From NCBI GenBank assembly GCA_050305935.1, contig JBNLGG010000004.1, positions 72,954 to 136,953 on the forward strand: 64,000 nucleotides of DNA. Direction: 5' to 3'. Under the pieces are notes generated by a model. It saw nothing but the letters and a program-made list of their open reading frames with translations, had not been told where the DNA came from and made no database searches. Below, in pieces: positions 38,092 to 46,535 of the stretch. The DNA is from CAJXNP01 sp050305935. GTDB taxonomy: Bacteria; Bacteroidota; Bacteroidia; Cytophagales; Cyclobacteriaceae. How positions within the stretch are numbered: position 1 is the first letter of the stretch; the number at the start of each line of letters is the position of its first letter. The position numbers and the translations under genes are program-made.

Positions 38092-38408
38092 TAATCCTTT
38101 CAGATTAAAATTTTTCATTTTTATAAGTTTAACATCCCTTCATTATAAAGAATTTACAATTTTGATCAGTTATCCGATTTATTGTTAACTAAGCCGCATA
38201 TTCATTGTGAGAAATCATAAAACAAATTCATTATCAGCAAATTACTATCATCTCAATTCATTTGATTGTTAAATTCTTATTGATATAATTGTGCAGGGGC
38301 ATTTGTTGTCCTTGCAATGTTTTTAATACATTATTCTTCATATGACAAAAAGATTAGAATTTTGTCTCTTTTTTTATAACATTCACAAAATAAAATCCTG
38401 ATTATCGC
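38092..38408. other. AT-rich intergenic stretch upstream of hppA
   Basis: There is no credible reading frame on either strand. The stretch is strongly AT-rich and probably holds the hppA promoter. TAGAATTTTG near 38355 resembles the -7 element with one extra base. A weak stem with TGCAGGG and CCTTGCA lies near 38290-38315. No firm operator was identified. Confidence 0.5.
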
Positions 38409-40772
38409 ATGGAAAATTTACTGTATATTTTGCCCGCGTCGGGTGTGGTCGCTCTACTTTTTGTTTTCTGGAAAAGTTCCTGGGTGAATAAGCAAGAAGT
38501 GGGTACAGAGACAATGGCTAAAATCGCAAAGCATATAGCCGTTGGAGCGATGGCCTTTTTAAAAGCAGAGTATAAAGTATTGTCCATTTTTGTCGTGGCA
38601 GTGGGCGTCCTTTTAGCGTATAAAGGCTCCACCGAACAAGACTCACACGCCCTTGTTGCCCTATCGTTTGTAGTGGGAGCCCTGTGTTCCGCCCTCGCGG
38701 GATTTATAGGTATGCGCGTGGCCACCAAAGCCAATGTCAGAACAACAAACGCCGCAAGAGTCAGCCTCGGCAAAGCGCTGGAAGTTGCCTTTACCGGGGG
38801 ATCTGTGATGGGGCTTGGAGTAGTTGGGTTGGGTGTACTTGGATTAAGCTTACTATTCATTTTATATAGCCAGGTTATTGGTGCAGAAGCAGGATGGTCT
38901 ATTGTCAGGGTACTAAATGTCCTGGCTGGTTTTTCATTGGGTGCTTCATCGATTGCTTTTTTTGCCCGTGTAGGGGGTGGTATTTACACAAAAGCCGCCG
39001 ACGTTGGCGCTGACCTGGTGGGCAAAGTAGAGGCGGGGATTCCCGAAGACCACCCGCTGAATCCGGCGACGATTGCCGACAACGTAGGCGACAATGTTGG
39101 CGATGTAGCCGGCATGGGAGCTGACCTGTTTGAATCCTATGTAGGATCTATCATCGGTACCATGGTATTAGGCGCTGTATTTGTTACCATGCCGGAATTT
39201 GCAGATCAATTTTCTGGATTGGGAGCTGTATTGTTACCCCTTGTACTAGCCGGAGTAGGAATTATAGTTTCGATAATAGGCACCTTCTTTGTTAAGGTGA
39301 AAGAAGGAGGAAATCCTCAAAAAGCATTGAATATAGGGGAATTTGGATCTTCCATTCTCATGATCATTCTTTCCTATTTTATTATTGATTATATGTTACC
39401 CGCCAGTTGGACAGACACTTCGGGCAAGCTTGTTTCATCCATGGGCGTATTTTGGGCAACCATTGCCGGTCTGGTTGCCGGTTTAGGAATCGGGCAAATA
39501 ACAGAATACTATACAGGTACCGGTACACCACCGGTTAGATCAATCGCAAGGCAGTCTCTTACTGGCTCGGCTACTAATATCATAGCAGGACTGGGTGTTG
39601 GTATGATGTCTACGGCCATCCCGATCATACTGATTGCCTCCGCCATTTTGATTTCTTATCATTTTGCCGGTTTATATGGTATAGCCATTGCCGCGGTAGG
39701 TATGCTTGCTAACACAGGAATTCAATTGGCTGTAGATGCCTACGGCCCCATTTCTGACAATGCGGGAGGTATCGCCGAAATGTCGAAACTTCCAAAAGAA
39801 GTAAGAAAAAGAACCGACAAGCTAGATGCGGTAGGAAATACAACTGCTGCCATTGGAAAAGGATTTGCGATTGGATCGGCGGCATTGACAGCTTTAGCCC
39901 TATTCGCCGCTTTTACACAACAGGCTGGGTTGGATTCGATAAACATCAGCAAGCCGATGGTAATGGCCGGGCTTTTCCTCGGAGGAATGCTTCCATTTGT
40001 ATTTTCAGCATTAGCCATGAACGCCGTTGGTAAAGCGGCTATGTCGATGATCGAGGAAGTGAGGCGTCAGTTCAACCAAATACCTGCCTTAAAAGATGCA
40101 TTGGCCATTATGAAAAAATACGACGCTGATATAGACAAGGCGACCGACGAAGAAAAGAAGATCTTTGAAAAGGCCGACGGCGCTGCGGAATATGATAAAT
40201 GCGTGGCTATTTCCACCAAGGCTTCCATCAAGCAAATGATAGCTCCGGGTATCCTTGGAGTATTCGTGCCGGTATTGGTTGGTTTTGTCGGTGGTGCTGA
40301 AATGCTGGGTGGCCTTCTTGCCGGAGTTACCGTAGCTGGTGTGCTCATGGCGATTTTCCAGTCAAACGCTGGTGGGGCTTGGGACAATGCGAAAAAGATG
40401 TTTGAGGAAGGTATTGAAATTAATGGCCAAACCTACCACAAGGGATCTAACCCACATAAGGCAGCCGTTGTAGGTGACACCGTAGGCGATCCATTTAAAG
40501 ACACGTCTGGCCCCTCACTTAACATCCTGTTGAAATTGATGTCGGTAGTAGCGCTGGTAATCGCTCCTTCGATCGCAGTGGTGGAGACAATACCCGAAGC
40601 TTCGACCCCGGTTCAAATAGAGCAAAGTATCACAACTACAGAAGAAGAAGTCATCCTACCAGAGGTTACAGAAGAAACAGCAGTAGTGACACCCGTATCT
40701 AATGAAGTTGCCGAGAAGCAAAATGAAAATTCAAATGCTACAAATCCTGATTCAGAAGTAAAGCAATTATAG
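38409..40772 (+). CDS. hppA: Membrane-bound ion-translocating pyrophosphatase, K+-dependent type
   Basis: A 787-residue, about 16-span enzyme that couples PPi hydrolysis to ion transport. Substrate motifs are DVGADLVGKVE, DNVGDNVGDVAGMGADLFES and DTVGDPFKDTSGPSLN. A480 in GNTTAAIGKG marks the K+-dependent class (K+-independent enzymes have Lys). D239 and E242 in GADLFES place the gate glutamate as in the Thermotoga Na+-PPase, so Na+ or mixed Na+/H+ transport is plausible. After the last span there is an unusual tail of about 60 residues rich in T, E and V (PVQIEQSITTTEEEVILPEV and beyond) not needed for catalysis. Confidence 0.95.
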   Translation: MENLLYILPASGVVALLFVFWKSSWVNKQEVGTETMAKIAKHIAVGAMAFLKAEYKVLSIFVVAVGVLLAYKGSTEQDSHALVALSFVVGALCSALAGFIGMRVATKANVRTTNAARVSLGKALEVAFTGGSVMGLGVVGLGVLGLSLLFILYSQVIGAEAGWSIVRVLNVLAGFSLGASSIAFFARVGGGIYTKAADVGADLVGKVEAGIPEDHPLNPATIADNVGDNVGDVAGMGADLFESYVGSIIGTMVLGAVFVTMPEFADQFSGLGAVLLPLVLAGVGIIVSIIGTFFVKVKEGGNPQKALNIGEFGSSILMIILSYFIIDYMLPASWTDTSGKLVSSMGVFWATIAGLVAGLGIGQITEYYTGTGTPPVRSIARQSLTGSATNIIAGLGVGMMSTAIPIILIASAILISYHFAGLYGIAIAAVGMLANTGIQLAVDAYGPISDNAGGIAEMSKLPKEVRKRTDKLDAVGNTTAAIGKGFAIGSAALTALALFAAFTQQAGLDSINISKPMVMAGLFLGGMLPFVFSALAMNAVGKAAMSMIEEVRRQFNQIPALKDALAIMKKYDADIDKATDEEKKIFEKADGAAEYDKCVAISTKASIKQMIAPGILGVFVPVLVGFVGGAEMLGGLLAGVTVAGVLMAIFQSNAGGAWDNAKKMFEEGIEINGQTYHKGSNPHKAAVVGDTVGDPFKDTSGPSLNILLKLMSVVALVIAPSIAVVETIPEASTPVQIEQSITTTEEEVILPEVTEETAVVTPVSNEVAEKQNENSNATNPDSEVKQL

Positions 40773-40795
40773 CGAGGTAGAAAACAGTCTTTAAA

Positions 40796-40931
40796 AAAAA
40801 CTCCGTCTCAAAAGTCGGGGGAGAATTGCCGGACCTGTTCCGGCATCTGTTCCTATTTGGCACATCTCTCCACATTGCCAGAGATCCCGGAATGAATCCG
40901 GGAATAACATGACTTTTGAGACGGAGTTTTT
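40796..40931. repeat. Nested inverted repeat (REP-like) downstream of hppA
   Basis: Perfect 21-bp arms lie at 40796-40816 and 40911-40931 (inner core CTCCGTCTCAAAAGTC). Between them are two further hairpins, TGCCGGA/TCCGGCA at 40827-40845 and TCCCGGA/TCCGGGA at 40885... more exactly 40885-40903. The second resembles the widespread palindrome family with core ATTCCCGGA...TCCGGGA. The right arm ends in a T-run, so the structure can also end hppA transcription. Intergenic, 24 bases after the hppA stop. Confidence 0.8.
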
Positions 40932-41031
40932 CTTTTTTGAGATGAGATTGTAGATCAGTCGAAGCGACAGGAAGAATCCTTGTATTGCCTAAATCATGAT
41001 CTTTTTATTTACAATTTTCTAGTGATCGATT

Positions 41032-41039
41032 TATTTTTG
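41032..41039 (+). promoter_or_regulatory. Candidate Bacteroidota -7 promoter element
   Basis: TATTTTTG matches TAnnTTTG and ends 24 bases before the ATG of the NeuD-like gene. No clear -33 element was seen. Confidence 0.38.
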
Positions 41040-41063
41040 CACTGACAATAAAATTCAAACACA

Positions 41064-41696
41064 ATGACAAAACCAGTATTAGTTTTCGGGGGAAAGGGAT
41101 TGGCTAAGGCAGCCATCGATATATTTAAATCCAATAAGATTGTTGTTTACGGCATTTTGGATGACGAAAAAAATCTTCACGGCACAGAGATAGATGACAT
41201 TTCCATTCTTGGCGCAACAGAAGATGAAAACTATTTAAAAATACTGGGAAAAAAATGCGACGCTTTCCTTGCGTTCGACGACATGCGCGTACGAAAGTCG
41301 ATTGCCAAAATACTCGTCAAAGAATTTGAAGTGATGCCTATTAATGCGATCCATAATTCCGCCTTTATATCCGATTCTGCTATACTTCACCACGGGAGTT
41401 TTATCAATGCGATGGTCAATGTGGGAGCTTACGCATCCATTGGAAACCACTGCATTTTACATACCGGTGCGATCATAGAGCACGAGGCAATTATTGAGGA
41501 CTTTACCCAAATTGGTGCTGGAAGTATTGTGAATTCCGGAGCCGAGATCGGCGAAGGGGTGTTTATCGGGTCCGGTGTTACTATCGTGAGCGGGGTGAAA
41601 ATTGGCAAAAACGCAAGTGTGGGTGCAGGGAGTGTTGTGATCGAAAATATCAAAGAAGGTGCAAGAGTATTTGGCAACCCCGCAAAAGTAGTTTAA
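41064..41696 (+). CDS. NeuD-like sugar O-acyltransferase
   Basis: A 210-residue protein of the PglD/NeuD fold. The N-terminal Rossmann-like part (KPVLVFGGKGLAKAAIDIF) binds the sugar nucleotide, and the C-terminal left-handed beta-helix has hexapeptide repeats (HHGSFINAMVNVGAYASIG, then GVFIGSGVTIVSGVKIGKNA and VGAGSVVIENI). The catalytic histidine is probably in ILHTGAIIEHEA. No sialic-acid or other surface sugar genes are near, so its substrate is unknown. Confidence 0.85.
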   Translation: MTKPVLVFGGKGLAKAAIDIFKSNKIVVYGILDDEKNLHGTEIDDISILGATEDENYLKILGKKCDAFLAFDDMRVRKSIAKILVKEFEVMPINAIHNSAFISDSAILHHGSFINAMVNVGAYASIGNHCILHTGAIIEHEAIIEDFTQIGAGSIVNSGAEIGEGVFIGSGVTIVSGVKIGKNASVGAGSVVIENIKEGARVFGNPAKVV

Positions 41697-41823
41697 ATTG
41701 GAAGAAGTATCCTCCGGATGGTGTTACTGAAATACATCCAACTATTTTTCAGTCTCGCTGCTCACAACGGAGGTAGGGGAATTATTTACGGGGTAAACAC
41801 ACACAATTTCTTCATCAGTCTCT

Positions 41824-42681
41824 ATGGCGGGATTTAATGAAAATGATTTAATCTTAAACCGTGACGGCAGCGTTTTTCATTTAAATCTGAAGCCCGGAAA
41901 AATATCTGAGAACATAATCCTTGTGGGAGATCCCGGCCATGTGCATCGCGTAAGCAAGTTTTTTGATGATGTCACCTATGAAATGAATCAGCGGGAATTT
42001 ATCACCCACACCGGAATCTATAAAAAGAAGAAAATCACGGTGATCAGCACTGGCATGGGAACCGAAAACCTGGAAACAGCCCTTATCGAAATCGATGCCA
42101 TTGTCAATATTGACCTAAAAAAAAGAGAAACAAAAAAGGAGGCAAAGCAACTGAATCTCGTGCGCATAGGAACCTCCACCTCTATTCAGGGGGATCTAAA
42201 GACCGGAAGCCAGCACGTCAATTTACTGGCCATCGGGATGGGATCGCTGATGGATTTCTATCAATTGGAGCAGAGTGACTATGAAAAGTCGTTATGTGAA
42301 AAACTCCAGGAAGCGCTTTCGACAAATTTTCTTCCGTATTGCATATCGTGCGATGATTCACTAAGACAGCAGATCACATTTGACATGGTGGAAGGCAATG
42401 TAATGACCACCCCGGGATTTTTTGTGCCGCAGGGCCGGGCGACGCGGGCGCCCTCACGGTTCAGCAACCTGATCGACAAAATCCTCTACTTCCACTTTGA
42501 CGATTTCTGGTTTACCAACCTCGATATGGAAACCGCCGCCCTGTACGGAATGAGCCGATTGCTTGGCCACCGCGCCATCAGCATCAACGCCATCGTATCC
42601 AACAGTATCAACAACTCCATCCTCAAAGAACCTAATAAAACTATCGATGGGATTATAATGAAGGTGCTTGAGAGGATATAG
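41824..42681 (+). CDS. Nucleoside phosphorylase (uridine phosphorylase-like)
   Basis: A 285-residue PNP/UDP-family enzyme. Family segments are NIILVGDPGHVHRVSKFF, STGMGTENLETALIEIDAIV, LVRIGTSTSIQGDLKTGS and TNLDMETAALYGMSRLLGH, where the methionine-glutamate pair contacts ribose. Phosphorolysis of a pyrimidine or purine nucleoside is expected. Exact base preference is not readable. Unusually, it contains an extra charged loop (NIDLKKRETKKEAKQLNL). Confidence 0.88.
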   Translation: MAGFNENDLILNRDGSVFHLNLKPGKISENIILVGDPGHVHRVSKFFDDVTYEMNQREFITHTGIYKKKKITVISTGMGTENLETALIEIDAIVNIDLKKRETKKEAKQLNLVRIGTSTSIQGDLKTGSQHVNLLAIGMGSLMDFYQLEQSDYEKSLCEKLQEALSTNFLPYCISCDDSLRQQITFDMVEGNVMTTPGFFVPQGRATRAPSRFSNLIDKILYFHFDDFWFTNLDMETAALYGMSRLLGHRAISINAIVSNSINNSILKEPNKTIDGIIMKVLERI

Positions 42682-42718
42682 TATGGTTGAAGCCGACCAA
42701 ATTAAAACACCTAAAACT

Positions 42719-43408
42719 ATGAGAAACATAATTTTGATTTTTTGGGGGCTGACAGTTTCGCTTAACCTATCAGCTCAAGCAAATAGGAGAATAGTCCATT
42801 TATCGGGGGCGATTTCGGACAAATATCCGATTACAATGATCCTGACTTTTAATGATGAACAAGTACTAGGATATTATTTCTATAAGAAGTATCAATCAAA
42901 AATACTATTAGAAGGTCACATCCAAGGAGATGCGATCACACTAAACGAAAACCCCGACTACAATTCAGATTTTAGAATTGGATTTTTAGGTAATTTAAAA
43001 GACGGATCTTTTTCTGGCGTTTGGACTGACAAAATCAAAAACAGGGCATTGAATTTTAAAACAACAATAGATTCGGATAACTTAATTTCTGTCCCGGGTA
43101 TGATTGCTGATATACAAGGGACTTATGAAAACATACATAATTCTGACGAGTTTTTTAGTTCCGTCGATTTGCAGCACATAACGGAAGATTTGTTTTGTTT
43201 TGAGATTTCAACTGGGACTGAATCAGGTTGTGTGGGACATGTAAAAGGCATGATTCAACTCGTCAACTGGAACAAAGGTGAATACTCCGTCGAAACTTGT
43301 GAGAAGTTAAGCATAGCACTCACGAGCGATGAATTGACAGTAATAGAATCCAACTGTGATTTGCATGGAATGAGATGCTCTTTTGACGGAAAGTATGTTA
43401 AGAAATAA
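42719..43408 (+). CDS. Secreted protein of unknown function
   Basis: About 229 residues beginning MRNIILIFWGLTVSLNLSAQ, a clear signal peptide. The mature protein is beta-rich, with AISDKYPITMILTFNDEQVL and GYYFYKKYQSKILLEGHIQG, and has four cysteines in the C-terminal part, suggesting disulfides. I do not recognise the family. The ORF can be extended to 42668, but the signal argues for the ATG at 42719. It follows the nucleoside phosphorylase closely. Confidence 0.7.
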   Translation: MRNIILIFWGLTVSLNLSAQANRRIVHLSGAISDKYPITMILTFNDEQVLGYYFYKKYQSKILLEGHIQGDAITLNENPDYNSDFRIGFLGNLKDGSFSGVWTDKIKNRALNFKTTIDSDNLISVPGMIADIQGTYENIHNSDEFFSSVDLQHITEDLFCFEISTGTESGCVGHVKGMIQLVNWNKGEYSVETCEKLSIALTSDELTVIESNCDLHGMRCSFDGKYVKK

Positions 43409-43529
43409 GGAAGGGGGAACAAAGTGGAACCATATGTGATTTATATAGATAATTGTCTGCACACCAGGGATTTTTTGTGGATGATTGCACATTATCCTTA
43501 AAAAAATGGGGGAGGTTAAGTGCTTTTCG

Positions 43530-44021
43530 TTGTCTGTATTGGGATTTATTGGATTGACAGATTAACGGATTTAAAATGGAAAAAGAAAAAAAGAAGATAA
43601 TCTTACTTACAAAATCATCGGATGTGCCATGCATGTTCATGCCACATTAGGCAATGGCTTTCAGGAAGTCATCTATCAACGGGCGTTAGCTATTGCCATG
43701 CGCAAAGCTGGGTTAACCTTTTTAAGGGAATTGGAAATGCAGATATATTATGAAGGTGAAGAGATTGGGACTCGGCGGGTTGATTTTCTGGTTGAAAATG
43801 AAGTAGTGGTAGAGTTGAAAGCAGTGGTGCAAACAGAAGATGTACACCTGGCACAGGGGCTAAACTATCTGGTAGCCTAAAAACTGGATAAGGGGCTACT
43901 TTTGAATTTCGGAGCGAAAATCCTGGAGGTAAAAGATTAAGACATCCCAAAAACAAAATGTCTAATACGATGCCCTCAAAATCCCATCATCCCAAAATCT
44001 AGTAAATCCCAATACAGACAA
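43530..44021. mobile_element. 492-bp inverted-repeat unit carrying a decayed GxxExxY gene
   Basis: The 19-base arm TTGTCTGTATTGGGATTTA at 43530-43548 is repeated in perfect inverted form at 44003-44021. The unit encloses exactly one gene, a GxxExxY pseudogene, and its right arm ends one base before the ATG of a RhuM-family remnant. Further AATCC/GGATT-rich words near both arms (TTGGATTGACAGATTAACGG on the left, AATCCCATCATCCC on the right) suggest extended imperfect repeats. No transposase is inside and no target-site duplication was found by eye. That it moves is inference. Confidence 0.6.
43576..43940 (+). pseudogene. GxxExxY protein (PD-(D/E)XK nuclease-like), broken
   Basis: Translation from 43575 gives TYKIIGCAMHVHATLGNGF and QEVIYQRALAIAMRKAGL, containing the name-giving GxxExxY (GFQEVIY), then RRVDFLVENEVVVELKAV with D..E-L-K of the PD-(D/E)XK core. 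An in-frame TAA at about 43878 stops the frame at LNYLVA, while the sequence after it reads KLDKGLLLNFGAKILEVKD, the expected family C-terminus. The only ATG in the right place (43576) is in another frame. One extra A in the A7 run would restore MEKEKK...NLTYK. Two lesions therefore indicate decay. A later start at 43629 would give a shortened 83-residue product. Confidence 0.8.
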
Positions 44022-44311
44022 ATGAGTGAAAAACAAAACAACTTTTTGCTATACACCACCCTACCGGCGAAATTCGGATGCAGGTTTACTTACAAGACGA
44101 AACAGTCTGGCTAACTCAAAGGGCTATGGGGTTGCTCTTTGACACCACACCACAAAATATCACCATACACATCAAAAATATCTTTGAAAGTGGTGAATTT
44201 CAAGAAATTACAACTTGCAAAGAATTTTTACAAGTTCGGCAAGAAAGTGACCAGCAAGTATCTCACAAGCACAAATTCTACAACCTTGGTGGCATTATTT
44301 GTGATCGTTGA
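44022..44311 (+). pseudogene. RhuM-family protein, truncated and frameshifted
   Basis: From the ATG at 44022 the frame reads MSEKQNNFLLYTT, then shifts. From 44078 another frame continues with MQVYLQDETVWLTQRAMGLL, FDTTPQNITIHIKNIFESGE and HKHKFYNLGGIICDR. This is the RhuM (virulence RhuM/Fic-associated) pattern, which normally goes on for some 200 more residues after YNLDAIISVGYRVNS. Here it stops with TGA at that point. One frameshift and a C-terminal truncation make it nonfunctional. It directly adjoins the inverted-repeat unit. Confidence 0.82.
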
Positions 44312-44334
44312 AACAAAAAAAGGCCTATTCACCA

Positions 44335-46197
44335 TCACCCCTCAAACTCCGCCAGTTCCATCCACCGCTCTGTCTTTTCCTCTATTAATTTACTAATCTC
44401 TTCAAATTCAGCAGAAAGCTTTGTCAGTTCTTCGTGATCCTGGCTGGTGTTCATGCCCTCCATTATTTCCTTTTTTTGGGTTTCCAGCTTTTCAATCTCA
44501 CTTTCGAGAGCCTCGTATTCACGCTTTTCTTTAAAGCTGAGTTTTGTTTTTTCCTTTTTCTTCTCTTCCTGCTTTACAGGGGCAGGCTTGCTTTCCTCCT
44601 TTTTATTTTCCTCTTCCAGCATCTCTTCGTATTCACGATATCGCGAATAGTTGCCCGGGAAATCCAGGACCTCTCCACCCCCTTTAAACACAAAGCAGTG
44701 CTCCACCAGCCTGTCCATAAAATACCGGTCGTGGGAAACGATCATCAGGCAGCCATTAAAATTCAAAAGAAAATCTTCCAGCACAGCCAGCGTGTAAATA
44801 TCAAGATCGTTGGTCGGCTCATCCAGTATCAGGAAGTTCGGGTTTGCCATTAAGGTGCGAAGAAGCTGAAGGCGTTTTTTCTCGCCGCCGCTCAGGTAGG
44901 TAGTGTTTTGATATTGCACCTTGGGTGGAAATAAAAACTGGTTGAGAAGTTGGCTTGCAGTCAGTTCGCTGCCATCCGCCAGTTTGATAACTTCTGCCAC
45001 TTCTTTTACGACATCGATGACCCGCTGATCATCATTAAAATCGAAGGAATCCTGCCTGAAATAGCCAATCGTGGTCGTTTGTCCCTGCTCTACCTCCCCC
45101 GTAAAATTTCGGTCTTTTCCAGAGAGAATATTTAGGAAGGTGGTCTTGCCCACACCGTTTTTCCCGACTACCCCTATTTTATCCCCTTTTTTAAACACAT
45201 AGGAAAAACCATCCACTATCTTTTGTTCGCTGTAGGATTTATGAATGGAAGATAGTTCAAGGATTTTTCCGCCCTGCCGTTTAGCAGCCAGCCCCACTTG
45301 TAAGGAGGTGTCTCCAATTTTTTGCGATGCTTTTTCCTTCAAATCATGAAAAGCGTCTATCCTGTATTTCGCCTTGGTTCCCCTGGCTTTAGGCTGACGG
45401 CGTATCCAGTCCAACTCCTTCCGCATCAGGTTTTTGGCCTTTTCTATCTCGGTGGTCAGTTGCTGTTTTCTTTCCTCTTTCTTTTCCAGGAAATAGCTAA
45501 AATTTCCTTCGTAAGAAAAGAGTCGTCCATCGTCAATCTCAATGATCTGGTTACATACATTTTCCAAAAAATACCGGTCGTGGGTGATCAGCAGGATGGT
45601 AGTATTCCCTTTAGTTAGTATTTTTTCAAGCCACTCAATTACCCCCACATCCAGGTGGTTCGTTGGCTCATCTAGTATCAATAAATCAGGGGCTTCAATA
45701 AGCGTCTTTGCCAGGGCAACCCTTTTTTTCTGGCCACCGGAAAGCTCCACGATTTTTTTATCCAGAAAATCTATACCCAGCTTACCTAAAATTTCATGCA
45801 CCTGGTATTCATAGTCCCAGGCATTTAAGCGATCGATTTCCGCAATAAGTTCTTCTAACTGCTTCCCGCTTTTGTTGGTAATGACGGCTTCCTCGTAAGC
45901 ACTGATCGCCCGGAGCATTTCATTGTCCTGGTAAAAAAGTTCCTCCTTGATGGTATGATGAGGAACCAATTCGGGCTCCTGGGACAGATAGCCCACCGTG
46001 ACATCCTTGCGAATAACCACCTTGCCACTGTCAGGATCTTCCTCTCCGGCGAGGATTTTAAGCAAGGTGGATTTTCCACACCCATTTTTACCCACCAGCG
46101 CAATTTTCTGGCCCTGACTTATCCCAAACGTCAGGTCGGAAAACAAGGGGTGATCCTGGTAATTTTTAGCTAGTTGTTCTGCAGAAAGAAGGTTCAT
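44335..46197 (-). CDS. ABC-F family ATP-binding protein (Uup-like)
   Basis: A 620-residue cytosolic protein with two ATP-binding cassettes and no membrane spans. Walker A motifs are GKNGCGKSTLLKILAG and GKNGVGKTTFLNILSG, signatures LSGGQKKRVALAKTL and LSGGEKKRLQLLRTL, Walker B LLILDEPTNHLDV and FLILDEPTNDLDI. A charged C-terminal coiled coil (about residues 520-615) follows, as in Uup. ABC-F proteins act on ribosomes or DNA. It overlaps the upstream coiled-coil gene's stop by four bases. Confidence 0.95.
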   Translation of the reverse strand: MNLLSAEQLAKNYQDHPLFSDLTFGISQGQKIALVGKNGCGKSTLLKILAGEEDPDSGKVVIRKDVTVGYLSQEPELVPHHTIKEELFYQDNEMLRAISAYEEAVITNKSGKQLEELIAEIDRLNAWDYEYQVHEILGKLGIDFLDKKIVELSGGQKKRVALAKTLIEAPDLLILDEPTNHLDVGVIEWLEKILTKGNTTILLITHDRYFLENVCNQIIEIDDGRLFSYEGNFSYFLEKKEERKQQLTTEIEKAKNLMRKELDWIRRQPKARGTKAKYRIDAFHDLKEKASQKIGDTSLQVGLAAKRQGGKILELSSIHKSYSEQKIVDGFSYVFKKGDKIGVVGKNGVGKTTFLNILSGKDRNFTGEVEQGQTTTIGYFRQDSFDFNDDQRVIDVVKEVAEVIKLADGSELTASQLLNQFLFPPKVQYQNTTYLSGGEKKRLQLLRTLMANPNFLILDEPTNDLDIYTLAVLEDFLLNFNGCLMIVSHDRYFMDRLVEHCFVFKGGGEVLDFPGNYSRYREYEEMLEEENKKEESKPAPVKQEEKKKEKTKLSFKEKREYEALESEIEKLETQKKEIMEGMNTSQDHEELTKLSAEFEEISKLIEEKTERWMELAEFEG

Positions 46198-46472
46198 TTA
46201 TTGAATTTATTAAAGGCCTCCTTAAATACCTTCTTTACATCATCGGCCACTTGCTTGAGGCTGCCTTCGATATTATCAAATGTTTCCTGGTTGCTCCTTT
46301 TAAACTCTTCGAATTCAGAATTTACCTTATTTCCTTTTTGTTTTAGATCCACAATCAGCTTTTCAATTTCTTCGACAGCCTCTTCCTTGGATTCCTTCAC
46401 ATTTTTTAATGTCTTTTCAATATCTCTTCGAAGATCGTCGATGATCTTTTTGGTCTTTTCCTCAAATCCCAT
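46194..46472 (-). CDS. Small coiled-coil protein
   Basis: A 92-residue highly charged helical protein starting MGFEEKTKKIIDDLRRDIEK and full of K/E heptads. It has no membrane span. I do not recognise a family. Its ATG is preceded by the gap to a divergent lipoprotein gene. Its stop codon shares an ATGA overlap (46194-46197) with the ABC-F start, so translational coupling is likely and a functional link to the ABC-F protein is plausible. Confidence 0.75.
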   Translation of the reverse strand: MGFEEKTKKIIDDLRRDIEKTLKNVKESKEEAVEEIEKLIVDLKQKGNKVNSEFEEFKRSNQETFDNIEGSLKQVADDVKKVFKEAFNKFNK

Positions 46473-46535
46473 TGTCTTAGTGTTTTATTGAAATCTTGAA
46501 TACGTATATTTGCCTGCGAATAAAGAACCAGCAAT

